Source of the DNA: Sphingomonas edaphi
Lineage (GTDB): Bacteria > Pseudomonadota > Alphaproteobacteria > Sphingomonadales > Sphingomonadaceae
Reading direction: 5' to 3'
DNA length: 64,000 nt
Assembly (NCBI RefSeq): GCF_003583725.1
Contig: NZ_QXTF01000002.1
Span: 248,001-312,000, forward strand
Below, piece by piece: positions 17,094-24,470 of this stretch. The notes below the pieces were generated by a model. It did not search any database. It was not told the DNA's origin and saw nothing but the letters and a program-made list of their open reading frames with translations. How positions within the stretch are numbered: position 1 is the first letter of the stretch; the number at the start of each line of letters is the position of its first letter. A program made the position numbers and the translations under genes.

Positions 17094-18083
17094 TTAAAGG
17101 CGGACCAGCATTTTGCCGGTGTTGGCGCCCGTGAAGAGGCCGAGGAAGGCTTCGGGGGTCCGTTCCAAGCCCTCGATCACTGTGTCTCGTCCCTTGACTT
17201 GCCCACTCGCGATCCAGCCACCCATGTCGCGGTAGAACTCGCCCATCTTGTCCATATAGTCGGTGTAGATGAAGCCTTGCAGGCGGATACGCATGGCGAT
17301 GATCCGCATGATGTAGCGAAGCTGGGTCGGCTCGCCGGCATTATAACCTTCGATCATCCCGCAGATGGCGAACCGCGCATTCTGCCGAGCCAGCGCCAGC
17401 GCCGCGTCCAGATGGTCGCCGCCGACATTATCGAAATAGACGTCGATGCCTTTGGGCGCCGCCGCGGCGAGCTGATTCAGCACCGGTCCCGCCTTGTAAT
17501 CGACTACCTCGTCGGCGCCGAGCGATCGGACGAACTCGCATTTGTCCGCGCCGCCGGCCGACCCGATCACCGTCATGCCCTTCGCCTTGGCGATCTGCAC
17601 AACCGCCGATCCGACCGCGCCAGCCGCCGCGGACACGAAGACGATGTCGCGCTCTTTCGCAGACGCAGCTTCCAACAACCCGAAATAGGCGGTTCCCCCG
17701 GTCAGGCCCAAGTTACCAAGGAAGGCTTGCGGCTCAACGCCCGGAATGGCGGGAAGCTTGTTGAAATTGGCTGCGGGCTCCACCGTCTCGTCCCGCCATC
17801 CGCTCATGTGCAGGACCATGTCGCCGACCGACAAACCGGGATCGCGGCTTTCCAAGACTTCGCCAACCGCACCTCCCGACATCGGCGCATCGAGGGCGAA
17901 AGGCGGGACGTAGCTTTTCACGTCGTTCATTCGCCCGCGCATGTAGGGATCGACTGACAGCCAGCGGTTTGCGACGCGCACCATCCCTTCTTCGAGCGGA
18001 GCCAGTTCGATGTCCTTCAACGCGAAATCTTCCATGACCGGCATCCCTTGCGGGCGCCGCATTAAATGCCAGGCCTTTGCCAT
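17094..18083 (-). CDS. NADP-dependent MDR oxidoreductase (CurA/leukotriene B4 dehydrogenase type)
   Basis: 329 residues of the zinc-free medium-chain dehydrogenase type. It has the N-terminal GroES-like domain (SVDPYMRGRM is characteristic) and the Rossmann motif VSAAAGAVGSAVVQIAK (about 150-166), then FDNVGGDHLDAAL. The family reduces alpha,beta-unsaturated carbonyls with NADPH. The start at 18083 has GGAGAGCTGAG upstream; a start 75 bases earlier is in frame but adds an unlikely cysteine-rich tail. Confidence 0.88.
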   Translation of the reverse strand: MAKAWHLMRRPQGMPVMEDFALKDIELAPLEEGMVRVANRWLSVDPYMRGRMNDVKSYVPPFALDAPMSGGAVGEVLESRDPGLSVGDMVLHMSGWRDETVEPAANFNKLPAIPGVEPQAFLGNLGLTGGTAYFGLLEAASAKERDIVFVSAAAGAVGSAVVQIAKAKGMTVIGSAGGADKCEFVRSLGADEVVDYKAGPVLNQLAAAAPKGIDVYFDNVGGDHLDAALALARQNARFAICGMIEGYNAGEPTQLRYIMRIIAMRIRLQGFIYTDYMDKMGEFYRDMGGWIASGQVKGRDTVIEGLERTPEAFLGLFTGANTGKMLVRL

Positions 18084-18142
18084 CTCAGCTCTCCTTCGCG
18101 TCGCGATATGAAACCGGATTAAGCCGAACCCGGCGCAAACAA

Positions 18143-18179
18143 AAGGGCCCGGCCGCAAGGGGGAAGCGGCCGGGCCCTT
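18143..18179 (-). terminator. Intrinsic terminator of the DUF2171 gene
   Basis: AAGGGCCCGGCCGC (18143-18156) pairs perfectly over 14 bases with 18166-18179 around a 9-base loop. On the minus strand the stem is followed by TTGTTT (the stem itself ends CCTT), so it fits a Rho-independent terminator 40 bases after the DUF2171 stop. It separates that gene from the oxidoreductase on the same strand. Confidence 0.8.
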
Positions 18180-18218
18180 GGGAATACCGGCGGTCGGCCC
18201 GCCGGCGGTTTAGGGCGG

Positions 18219-19145
18219 TTAATAGGTGCCTGAGAAGCTGCGGTTCAGCATGTGCGGACCCGCTTCACGATGATCGTCCCGTTCGAACAGCGCGCGGTCG
18301 CGGCTCTCGTCGGAGAAATTTCGCTTCGCCTCAGCCGCTGGCTTGTCGAGGATGACGCGGTCGCCTTCGACCCGGTCGATCATCGAACAGTTCAGAGAAT
18401 GATGTTTGCCGTCGTTGCTGTCGCTCTTCGTCAGGATGACGCGGTCGCCGCGGACCTTATCAACGGTGCCCAACTGCTCCTCGTCCGACCCGACGACCTG
18501 CATCTGCTCGCGGATCTGGCCCAGAAGGCTTCGCTTCGTCTGGCGCGTGGTCCGCCACGACGAAAATTCGCTGTCGAAACGCGACTGGTTCTCGCGTCGA
18601 TAGTCGTCATAGTCACGGTCAAGTTCGTCCATCTGGCGGCGGCGCCATTCGCTGTATTGGGGATCTGCCGCTCCGGCCGAATAGCCAGTGAATTCGCGCT
18701 GGGTCGTTCCCCGGTCCCACCGATCATGCGAATGAGCGCGTTCCGCACCATAACGCTCGCCGTAACCCGACCGGCCATAATCCCCAGTGAAAGGGCGATA
18801 GCCAGTGTCCGAACTCGGTCCGCGGCTGCCGCTGAACCGGCCGGTGTAGGGGCGGCGATATCCTTCATCGCGGAACCGAGCTTGGCGGTCGTAGCGCATA
18901 TTTTCGTCGCCGGCCCAGGAGCTCCGACCGTCATCGTCATAGCGCTCCCGGCGGGCGTCCATCTGACGGCGGCGTTCGGCTTCCTCGTCGCCGAACCAGC
19001 TGGCCACCTCGTCGCCGGCGCGCTCGAAGAAGCCTCGGTCATTGGCCTCGTCACGATCAAAGCGCTCGCGGCGATCATTGTCGCTCATGAAACGCGAGCG
19101 CGGTTCGCTCCAGCCGCGGCGGCTGTCATAACGATCATAGCTCAT
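18219..19145 (-). CDS. DUF2171 domain protein, charged stress-type protein
   Basis: 308 residues. The first about 210 are extremely rich in Arg, Asp, Tyr and Gly with repeated YDRY/RYDR-like patterns, predicted disordered, and include a SWFGDEEAERRRQ segment seen in sphingomonad stress proteins. Residues about 215-275 form the DUF2171 domain (MQVVGSDEEQLGTVDKVRGDRVILTK). This is a PRC-barrel-like small beta domain. An AAAGGAGGA ribosome-binding site and an EcfG-type promoter (separate entry) lie upstream, so it probably belongs to the general stress regulon. A strong terminator follows. Molecular function unknown. Confidence 0.8.
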   Translation of the reverse strand: MSYDRYDSRRGWSEPRSRFMSDNDRRERFDRDEANDRGFFERAGDEVASWFGDEEAERRRQMDARRERYDDDGRSSWAGDENMRYDRQARFRDEGYRRPYTGRFSGSRGPSSDTGYRPFTGDYGRSGYGERYGAERAHSHDRWDRGTTQREFTGYSAGAADPQYSEWRRRQMDELDRDYDDYRRENQSRFDSEFSSWRTTRQTKRSLLGQIREQMQVVGSDEEQLGTVDKVRGDRVILTKSDSNDGKHHSLNCSMIDRVEGDRVILDKPAAEAKRNFSDESRDRALFERDDHREAGPHMLNRSFSGTY

Positions 19146-19199
19146 GGATTTTTCCTCCTTTGGATACTCGCCTGTCCGCTCCTAAGCCCTGCAATCCAA

Positions 19200-19224
19200 A
19201 ACGAATTCCGGCTCACGCCGTTCC
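19200..19224 (-). promoter_or_regulatory. EcfG-type (general stress response) promoter
   Basis: On the minus strand GGAAC (19224-19220), a 16-base spacer, then CGTT (19203-19200). This is an exact match to the alphaproteobacterial EcfG sigma factor consensus GGAAC-N16/17-CGTT. It lies 54 bases upstream of the DUF2171 start, giving a leader of about 45-50 bases. Matching the consensus is direct; activity is inferred. Confidence 0.75.
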
Positions 19225-19331
19225 GGTGCGATAGCCGAAGCGACAGCCTCGAGCGCTGAGGTGAAAAAGGAGGGGGAAAGCCCGTTGCCAGAGAGGGAAA
19301 GCGCAGCTATTGGGCGCCTTCCGACGGGTGT

Positions 19332-19407
19332 GGGGCTGTAGCTCAGATGGGAGAGCGCTGCAATCGCACTGCAGAGGTCAGGGGTTCGATTCCCCTCAGC
19401 TCCACCA
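19332..19407 (+). tRNA. tRNA-Ala (anticodon CGC)
   Basis: 76 nucleotides with the encoded CCA end. The acceptor stem GGGGCTG pairs with CAGCTCC (one G-T pair). The D-arm is AGCTCAGATGGGAGAGC. The anticodon stem CTGCA/TGCAG holds the loop ATCGCAC, with anticodon CGC (reads GCG). The T-arm is CAGGGGTTCGATTCCCCT. It stands alone between the DUF2171 promoter and the STAS gene. Confidence 0.95.
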
Positions 19408-19491
19408 GTCGGACCTGCTGATAGACTTTGGCCGCTGCTGCGCCGTTCGGAGTTGCCGAACCGTCCGCTTGACGCCGCTTTTCGGTGAGAT

Positions 19492-19520
19492 TTGCATTGC
19501 GGTCCGTGATTCAGGATAAT
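19492..19520 (+). promoter_or_regulatory. Candidate sigma-70 promoter of the STAS gene
   Basis: TTGCAT at 19492-19497, a 17-base spacer and GATAAT at 19515-19520, ending 37 bases before the STAS start. Spacing is ideal and both hexamers are near consensus. It would drive the STAS, MBL and CHASE2-phosphatase genes. This is a pattern match only. Confidence 0.5.
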
Positions 19521-19557
19521 CTGACCGTTCGCGTTTGGGCGCTCGGAAGGGTTGGCC

Positions 19558-19893
19558 ATGGATTGCACCCTCGAAGTCGGTGAAGACGCGGTTATTCTCA
19601 AGGTTATCGGAAGGGTCGATGAAGCGACCTGGAACTCATTCAGCGAAGGATTGAGTGGCGCCGTCCGCAATGCTCGCGACGACGGCCTTACACGACTGAT
19701 CGTCGACCTGCAGCAGCTGGCTTATATGTCGTCGCGCGGTCTTCGCGCGCTCACGGTGGCAAAGCGTGAAGCGGACGAGGCCGGCGTCAACATCTCGCTG
19801 GCCTCGCCGAACGATGTGATGCGGGAAATTCTAGCCATCAGCCGCTACGACAAATTGTTTACGGTCACGGACACCGCGGAGGCGAAACGCTAA
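19558..19893 (+). CDS. STAS-domain anti-anti-sigma factor (RsbV-like)
   Basis: 111 residues forming a single STAS domain. The region LIVDLQQLAYMSSRGLRAL holds the conserved Ser that is phosphorylated by the partner kinase and restored by a SpoIIE phosphatase. In partner switching the unphosphorylated form binds the RsbW-like ATPase and frees its target. The ATG at 19558 has GGAAGG 7 bases upstream; a TTG two codons earlier is less likely. A matching ATPase (23965) and SpoIIE phosphatase (20847) are nearby, so all three parts of a switch are present. Confidence 0.87.
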   Translation: MDCTLEVGEDAVILKVIGRVDEATWNSFSEGLSGAVRNARDDGLTRLIVDLQQLAYMSSRGLRALTVAKREADEAGVNISLASPNDVMREILAISRYDKLFTVTDTAEAKR

Positions 19894-19912
19894 GGTAGAG
19901 GGGCGGGAGCAG

Positions 19913-20872
19913 ATGTTGGTTCGGTTCTGGGGCACGCGCGGGTCGTTGCCGGTTGCGCTAACCGCGCCGTCCGTCCGCCAGAAGATTGTCGGCGCGCTCG
20001 CTGCCGCCAACGGTATGCGTTTCGACGACGCCGACGCGATCGACCGCTTTGTGGATGAACTCGGTTTCGCAGCCGGCGCAACCTACGGCGGCGCCACGCC
20101 CTGCGTGGAGCTGGAGGTGCAGGGTCCGTCCTATATTATTTGCGACATGGGCAGCGGACTGCGGTCCTTCGGCTTAGACTCGATACGCCGAAATGCTGAG
20201 GGGCACGCCCGGGCCTATAATTTCTTTCTGTCCCATCTTCACTGGGACCACATCATGGGCTTCCCTTTCTTCACGCCGGCGTTCGATCCCGAAGCGCAAA
20301 TCCGCATCCATTCTGCGCACCCGGACGCGGAACAGGCGCTCCGGCGCCAGCAGGAGGAAATCTCCTTTCCCGTACCCTTTGACTGGCTTCGCGCCGACAT
20401 CGCGTTCGTCACCATGGCCGAAGGGCAGCCGATAGAGGTCGACGGCTTGGTGGTCGAGGCCAAGGCTCAGAAGCACTCGCACGTCAGCTACGGTTACCGA
20501 TTCACAGACAGGGACGGTTGCATAACCATTTACAGCACCGACAGCGAACATAAGCCGTCGGACATGGAGGACGAGGCCGCCTTCATCGACTTTTTCCGCG
20601 ATGCCGACCTCGTCGTCTGCGACACCATGTATTCGCTTGCCGAAAGCGTCTCGATGAAGGAGGACTGGGGCCATTCCAGCAACATCGTCGCGATCGATCT
20701 GTGCCACGAAGCCGGGGCGAAGCGGCTGGCTCTCTTTCATCACGAGCCAACCTACGAGGACGAGGATATTCAGCGAATGCATGAGGAGAGCATTCGCTAT
20801 GAGCAGCTGACCCGCGAGCGCTCCCCGCTCGACGTGATTTGCGCCTATGACGGGCTTGAAGTCCGCATCTAG
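19913..20872 (+). CDS. MBL-fold metallo-hydrolase, PhnP/cyclic-phosphodiesterase-like
   Basis: 319 residues. It starts LVRFWGTRGSLP and continues with TYGGATPCVELEV and IICDMGSGLRSFG, the lead-in of COG1235-type MBL hydrolases. The zinc motif HLHWDH (in SHLHWDHIMGFP, about residues 106-117) is intact, and later ligands are seen in KHSHVSYGY, STDSEH and LFHHEP. Related proteins hydrolyse cyclic phosphodiesters (PhnP) or act as cAMP-phosphodiesterase-like domains. Substrate unproven here, but a cyclase gene in the same block makes a cyclic nucleotide plausible. It overlaps the next gene by 26 bases, indicating coupling. Confidence 0.85.
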   Translation: MLVRFWGTRGSLPVALTAPSVRQKIVGALAAANGMRFDDADAIDRFVDELGFAAGATYGGATPCVELEVQGPSYIICDMGSGLRSFGLDSIRRNAEGHARAYNFFLSHLHWDHIMGFPFFTPAFDPEAQIRIHSAHPDAEQALRRQQEEISFPVPFDWLRADIAFVTMAEGQPIEVDGLVVEAKAQKHSHVSYGYRFTDRDGCITIYSTDSEHKPSDMEDEAAFIDFFRDADLVVCDTMYSLAESVSMKEDWGHSSNIVAIDLCHEAGAKRLALFHHEPTYEDEDIQRMHEESIRYEQLTRERSPLDVICAYDGLEVRI

Positions 20873-22901
20873 GCGCCCTGCCCGGCGCATCGTCGCGTCG
20901 TGGTTCTTCGCCGTCGTCGCGGCAGTCCTGCTCAGCGTGCTGCTCGGCGAGCGGATCCGCAATGTGCTGTTCGACAATTGGCAGGAAGCAAAACCGCGCG
21001 ACCTTGCGGCGACCGATGTGCGCGTTGTGCTGGTCGACAACGCCAGCATCGCGGCGGTCGGAAGCTGGCCCTGGCCCCGCTATTATTTTGCCCGCCTAAC
21101 CGAAGAACTAGCCGCCCGGCAGGCGCGGGTCATCGCCTTCGACATCTTCTTCTCGGAACCCGACCGGACCAGCCCCGAAAGTTTCCTGTCCTTCTACCCC
21201 GAAACGAGCGCCGCCGCCGCTTCGGAAATCCGGAAGCTGGAACCCATGGACAAGCTGTTCGGCCAGGTAATTGGCGCTGCTCCCGTCGTGCTGGCCCACG
21301 CCGCGGTCAACGACGCCGCGGATGGCAGCCCGGTGATTTCAGAGGCACCAATCGATGGGAAATTTCCGCCGAAGTTGGAGAGTTGGCCGGCGGAACTTGC
21401 CGCCATTCCGGAGATCGAGGATGCGGCACTCGGTCACGGGCTCGTCAATGTTCGGCCGGACGGTGACGGCGTCACCCGCGCAGTACCCCTCATCTTGCGG
21501 GCAAGTGGAAAACCACGCACCGGTTTCGCCCTCGAAACCGCGCGTCACGCGCTAGGATCCGACCGCATTACGTCGAACGCGACATACATCCGCGTCGGCA
21601 ATCGAACCATTCCCGTCGATGCGCATGGGCGCATGCGCCTTCATTTCGGGAACTTCCCCTCTAACCGCATCATTTCGGCCTCCGACGTCCTCGGCAATTC
21701 TCCCGAGCTGAAGGCCGACGAATTTGCAGGAAAGACGGTCGTGATCGGACTTGCAGCGGACGGCTCATCCGATATCGCCGCGACCCCAATCAGGGCGGAA
21801 GAGTGGGGCCCGCTCATCCAGGCGCAGGCGGTCGATACCATCCTGCGCGGTGGCTGGCTGGAGCGGCCCCGCTGGGCTCGTTGGGTCGAATGGTTTGTAT
21901 CCGGAACGACCGCCCTGCTGGCGCTCGGCATTGCCCTATTCAATCGCCCCTACCGCGTAGCGTTTGCGCTCACATTGATCGCTATTCCAATCGCCTGCCT
22001 GTTCTTATTTCGCATTCACGGCCTTCTGATCGACCCTTTGCGACCAATGCTGGTCGGCGGTTCGGCAGCGCTGGGTGTAGCGACCAGCCTGTTCGCCCTC
22101 GCTCGCGCAGATCGCGAACGGCTGCGCGGGGCACTGGTGCAGGAGCGCATTGCCGCTGCTGAGACCGAAGGCGAGCTCCAAGCTGCCCGCGCGATCCAGC
22201 TCGGCATGGTCCCGCCGCGCGAAAAACTCCGCAACCTCGATCCGCGGGTCGATGTCGATGCGCTTCTGGAGCCGGCGCGATCGGTCGGCGGAGACTTTTA
22301 CGATGCGGTAAAGGTCGATGACGATCATCTCGCGGTCGCCATTGCCGACGTGACGGGAAAGGGTGTGCCGGCGGCGCTGTTCATGGCGATGTCGAAGGCA
22401 CTGACCGGCAGCGCGCTGTCGCAGGTCCGACGCGATCCCGCGGCCATCCTCGCGTCGATCAACGAGCAGCTGCTGAAGGACTACGGCGAGGCGATGAGCG
22501 TCACGATGCTGCTCGCCATCATCGACTTGGGCAGCGGGGACGTGCAGCTCGCCTGCGCGGGTCACGACCATCCCATCGTGGTTGGCACTGATGGCGAAGC
22601 TGCACGGATCGAGCTCGAAGGCGGCCCGCCGCTGAGCATCCTGCCCTTTGATTATCCAGCGGAGCAACTCAAGCTGGAGCGGGGCGAAACGTTGCTGCTT
22701 ATCACCGACGGCGTGACCGAAGCGCAGGACTCCAGCCAGCGGCTGTTCGGCAGCGAGCGGCTGCTTCAGGCCGGAACGCTTTCCATTGGCAGCGCATCCC
22801 AAACCTGCCGATCGGTTCGCGACCTTGTGCGCGATTTCGAGGCGGGGACCGAAGCGACCGATGACCTGACCGTGATGGCCGTCCGCTACGTTGGCGCCTG
22901 A
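20847..22901 (+). CDS. CHASE2 sensor - SpoIIE-type PP2C phosphatase
   Basis: 684 residues. An N-terminal membrane segment (about 14-35) is followed by a periplasmic CHASE2 domain (about 45-330; VVLVDNASIAAVGSWPWPR and VIAFDIFFSEPD are typical). Three membrane helices (about 345-420) and a short coiled coil (AAETEGELQAARAIQLGM) come next. A cytoplasmic SpoIIE/RsbU phosphatase (about 455-684) shows EPARSVGGDFYD, ADVTGKGVPAALFMA and ATDDLTVMAV. This is the signal-sensing phosphatase expected to dephosphorylate the STAS protein. Its stop directly abuts the convergent OmpA stop. Confidence 0.9.
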   Translation: MTGLKSASRRPARRIVASWFFAVVAAVLLSVLLGERIRNVLFDNWQEAKPRDLAATDVRVVLVDNASIAAVGSWPWPRYYFARLTEELAARQARVIAFDIFFSEPDRTSPESFLSFYPETSAAAASEIRKLEPMDKLFGQVIGAAPVVLAHAAVNDAADGSPVISEAPIDGKFPPKLESWPAELAAIPEIEDAALGHGLVNVRPDGDGVTRAVPLILRASGKPRTGFALETARHALGSDRITSNATYIRVGNRTIPVDAHGRMRLHFGNFPSNRIISASDVLGNSPELKADEFAGKTVVIGLAADGSSDIAATPIRAEEWGPLIQAQAVDTILRGGWLERPRWARWVEWFVSGTTALLALGIALFNRPYRVAFALTLIAIPIACLFLFRIHGLLIDPLRPMLVGGSAALGVATSLFALARADRERLRGALVQERIAAAETEGELQAARAIQLGMVPPREKLRNLDPRVDVDALLEPARSVGGDFYDAVKVDDDHLAVAIADVTGKGVPAALFMAMSKALTGSALSQVRRDPAAILASINEQLLKDYGEAMSVTMLLAIIDLGSGDVQLACAGHDHPIVVGTDGEAARIELEGGPPLSILPFDYPAEQLKLERGETLLLITDGVTEAQDSSQRLFGSERLLQAGTLSIGSASQTCRSVRDLVRDFEAGTEATDDLTVMAVRYVGA

Positions 22902-23489
22902 CTAGCGGACGATAACCTCGACGCGCCGGTTGGCGGCACTGTCGACATTGTCGATCGTGGGCTGCATCAATTGCCGTTCGCCTCGACCGACTGCCGTCAT
23001 GATCGACCGGTCGAAGCCTTGCGAAGCAAGCCAGCCCACTACTTCTTCGGCGCGCTGCAGTGACAGCCGGTCATTATCCGCCTCATTACCGACCGTGTCA
23101 GTATGGCCCGTTACTTCAAGTTCCGACCCGGATCGCGCGGCAAGCTCCTGCCGAATTTGGCCGAGCACGGCCTGCGATTGCGGGGTCAGCGTCGTAGTCC
23201 CTTGCTCAAAATATAGGATGAAGCCTTTCGCGGGCGGCGGCAGCCCGCCAACCAGTGCGGCTTCGCCCGCCTTCAGTCCCTTCCGGCCGAGCGGCCTTGC
23301 GACCGGTGTAGCAGCGCCAAGCTTCGTCCGGCTGTTGGCATCAGCGATCACGGCGTCGGTCGGCCGGCCCTTCGACTCGAGAACGGCGACTGATCCCGGT
23401 TGGCCTTCATCGTCAGGCAGCAGGACCAGCGAGGAAGTCGCGCATCCGCCGAGCAGCAGCGCGGCCAGCGAAAGGACGACGCGGTTCAT
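22902..23489 (-). CDS. OmpA-family peptidoglycan-associated lipoprotein
   Basis: 195 residues. A lipoprotein signal with lipobox LGGC (Cys 16) is followed by a low-complexity linker. The OmpA_C domain (about 90-195) shows FEQGTTTLTPQSQAVL, ELEVTGHTDTVGNEADNDRLSLQRA and NRRVEVIVR, the peptidoglycan (diaminopimelate)-binding fold. It overlaps fecR-like by 4 bases. The pairing of FecR and OmpA beside a CHASE2 phosphatase suggests an envelope sensing or anchoring role. Confidence 0.88.
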   Translation of the reverse strand: MNRVVLSLAALLLGGCATSSLVLLPDDEGQPGSVAVLESKGRPTDAVIADANSRTKLGAATPVARPLGRKGLKAGEAALVGGLPPPAKGFILYFEQGTTTLTPQSQAVLGQIRQELAARSGSELEVTGHTDTVGNEADNDRLSLQRAEEVVGWLASQGFDRSIMTAVGRGERQLMQPTIDNVDSAANRRVEVIVR

Positions 23490-23920
23490 TGAGGAACCGT
23501 GATGACAAACTTGGTGCCGCGCACGCCCAGCAGGCTGTTCGGTGTCCTGACCTTCATGGAGTCGCGGTTCGACTTGGCGATGCGACCGGAAACGACCGCC
23601 AGCGATCCCCGGTCGACGCGAGTCAGAAATCTTCCACGTTGCCGCGTCCGGTCGTACTGGAATTCGCTGACCGACACGCGACTGTTCGGCCCCACTGCGA
23701 AGCGCGTATTGTCGATGAACGTCAGGCTCATTCGCCCGTCTTTGCCGGTCACAAGACGATCTCCGGCAAGTAATTGTAGGCCGGGACTTGCGCGAAGTCG
23801 CTGGCTGCCTCGTTCGATGGCGGCAATGCCGCTGGCTACCTTGATCCGGGCGATTTCCGCCGCCGCCGGGGATGAGCTAAGAAGCGCGAGAAGCCCAAAG
23901 GCAAAAGGCAAGCGACGCAT
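23486..23920 (-). CDS. FecR-domain periplasmic protein
   Basis: 144 residues with a signal peptide (MRRLPFAFGLLALLSSSPAAA) and no anti-sigma N-terminal domain. The FecR core is clear: LLAGDRLVTGKDGRMSLTFIDNTRFAVGPNSRVSVSEF, then RVDRGSLAVVSGRIAKS and RTPNSLLGVRGTKFVI. Stand-alone exported FecR proteins are thought to be structural or sensory envelope components rather than iron regulators. It is the first gene of a two-gene unit with the OmpA lipoprotein and divergent from the RsbW-like gene. Confidence 0.87.
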   Translation of the reverse strand: MRRLPFAFGLLALLSSSPAAAEIARIKVASGIAAIERGSQRLRASPGLQLLAGDRLVTGKDGRMSLTFIDNTRFAVGPNSRVSVSEFQYDRTRQRGRFLTRVDRGSLAVVSGRIAKSNRDSMKVRTPNSLLGVRGTKFVITVPQ

Positions 23921-23932
23921 GGCAGCCCTCCC

Positions 23933-23945
23933 AACCGTTTCGGTT
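23933..23945. repeat. Short palindrome between divergent genes
   Basis: AACCG-TTT-CGGTT (23933-23945) sits in the 44-base gap between the divergent FecR and RsbW-like genes. It could be a regulator site; its size makes chance likely. Confidence 0.3.
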
Positions 23946-23964
23946 ACGTGACATAGCGGTTTTC

Positions 23965-24390
23965 ATGACGTCAGGCGAATCCGAACTCGATCGTATGACG
24001 CGGCTGCTCAAGGGACCGCAGGCGGTTGTCGACGCTTGTGAAGCCGCCCGCGAATTCGGAACGTTCCAGTGGCTGGAAGAAGATGAATTAGCCCGGCTTT
24101 GCATCCTAATTGAGGAATGGATAGCAAACCTTTACGACCATGGCGGTCTGTCGTCCGAGGACGAGGTTCGTCTGGCCATCGCGTGTGAACCCGCCGGTCT
24201 GCGCATCACAATCCAAGATACGGGAAAGCCATTCGATCCGCGGGAAGTTCCGGCGCAGATTGAGCGACTTGAGCGGGGTGGTGGCGCGGGAATTGGAATC
24301 ATGAGGGCTTGGGCGGAATTCGCCGGATATGAGGTCACGCCGGATGGAAACCAGCTGGAGATGCTGATGCCTGTTCGCTGGCGAAGGTGA
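23965..24390 (+). CDS. RsbW-like ATP-binding anti-sigma/serine kinase
   Basis: 141 residues, a single HATPase_c_2 domain. N box EEWIANLYDHGG (about 50-61), G1 IQDTGKPFDP and G2 GGGAGIGIMRAW are all present, so ATP binding should be intact. In partner switching it phosphorylates the STAS protein and holds back a sigma factor or other target. No sigma factor gene is adjacent, so the target is unknown. The start follows a 44-base divergent promoter region. Confidence 0.82.
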   Translation: MTSGESELDRMTRLLKGPQAVVDACEAAREFGTFQWLEEDELARLCILIEEWIANLYDHGGLSSEDEVRLAIACEPAGLRITIQDTGKPFDPREVPAQIERLERGGGAGIGIMRAWAEFAGYEVTPDGNQLEMLMPVRWRR

Positions 24391-24402
24391 GCCGACTAAC
24401 TT

Positions 24403-24438
24403 TGGATAACTAGCCGCGGCTGATTGCGTCGTTATCCA
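24403..24438. repeat. Inverted repeat in the convergent gap
   Basis: TGGATAAC (24403-24410) pairs with GTTATCCA (24431-24438), and the palindrome AGCCGCGGCT (24412-24421) lies in the loop. It sits between the convergent RsbW-like and PP2C genes. It may act as a transcription barrier; there is no T-run. Confidence 0.35.
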
Positions 24439-24470
24439 GCAATAGCGGTCGGACTGAGCGACTGGGGCAT

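Noticed and set aside
18252-19259. Long plus-strand frame of 335 codons opposite the DUF2171 gene
   Set aside because: It is a shadow of the Arg/Asp/Tyr-rich gene, lacks a ribosome-binding site, and covers the promoter and terminator of the real gene.
19182-19670. Minus-strand reading frame over the tRNA-Ala gene containing EGNRTPDLCSAIAALSHLSYS
   Set aside because: This peptide is the antisense translation of a tRNA, a well-known false protein; the tRNA and STAS genes explain the sequence.
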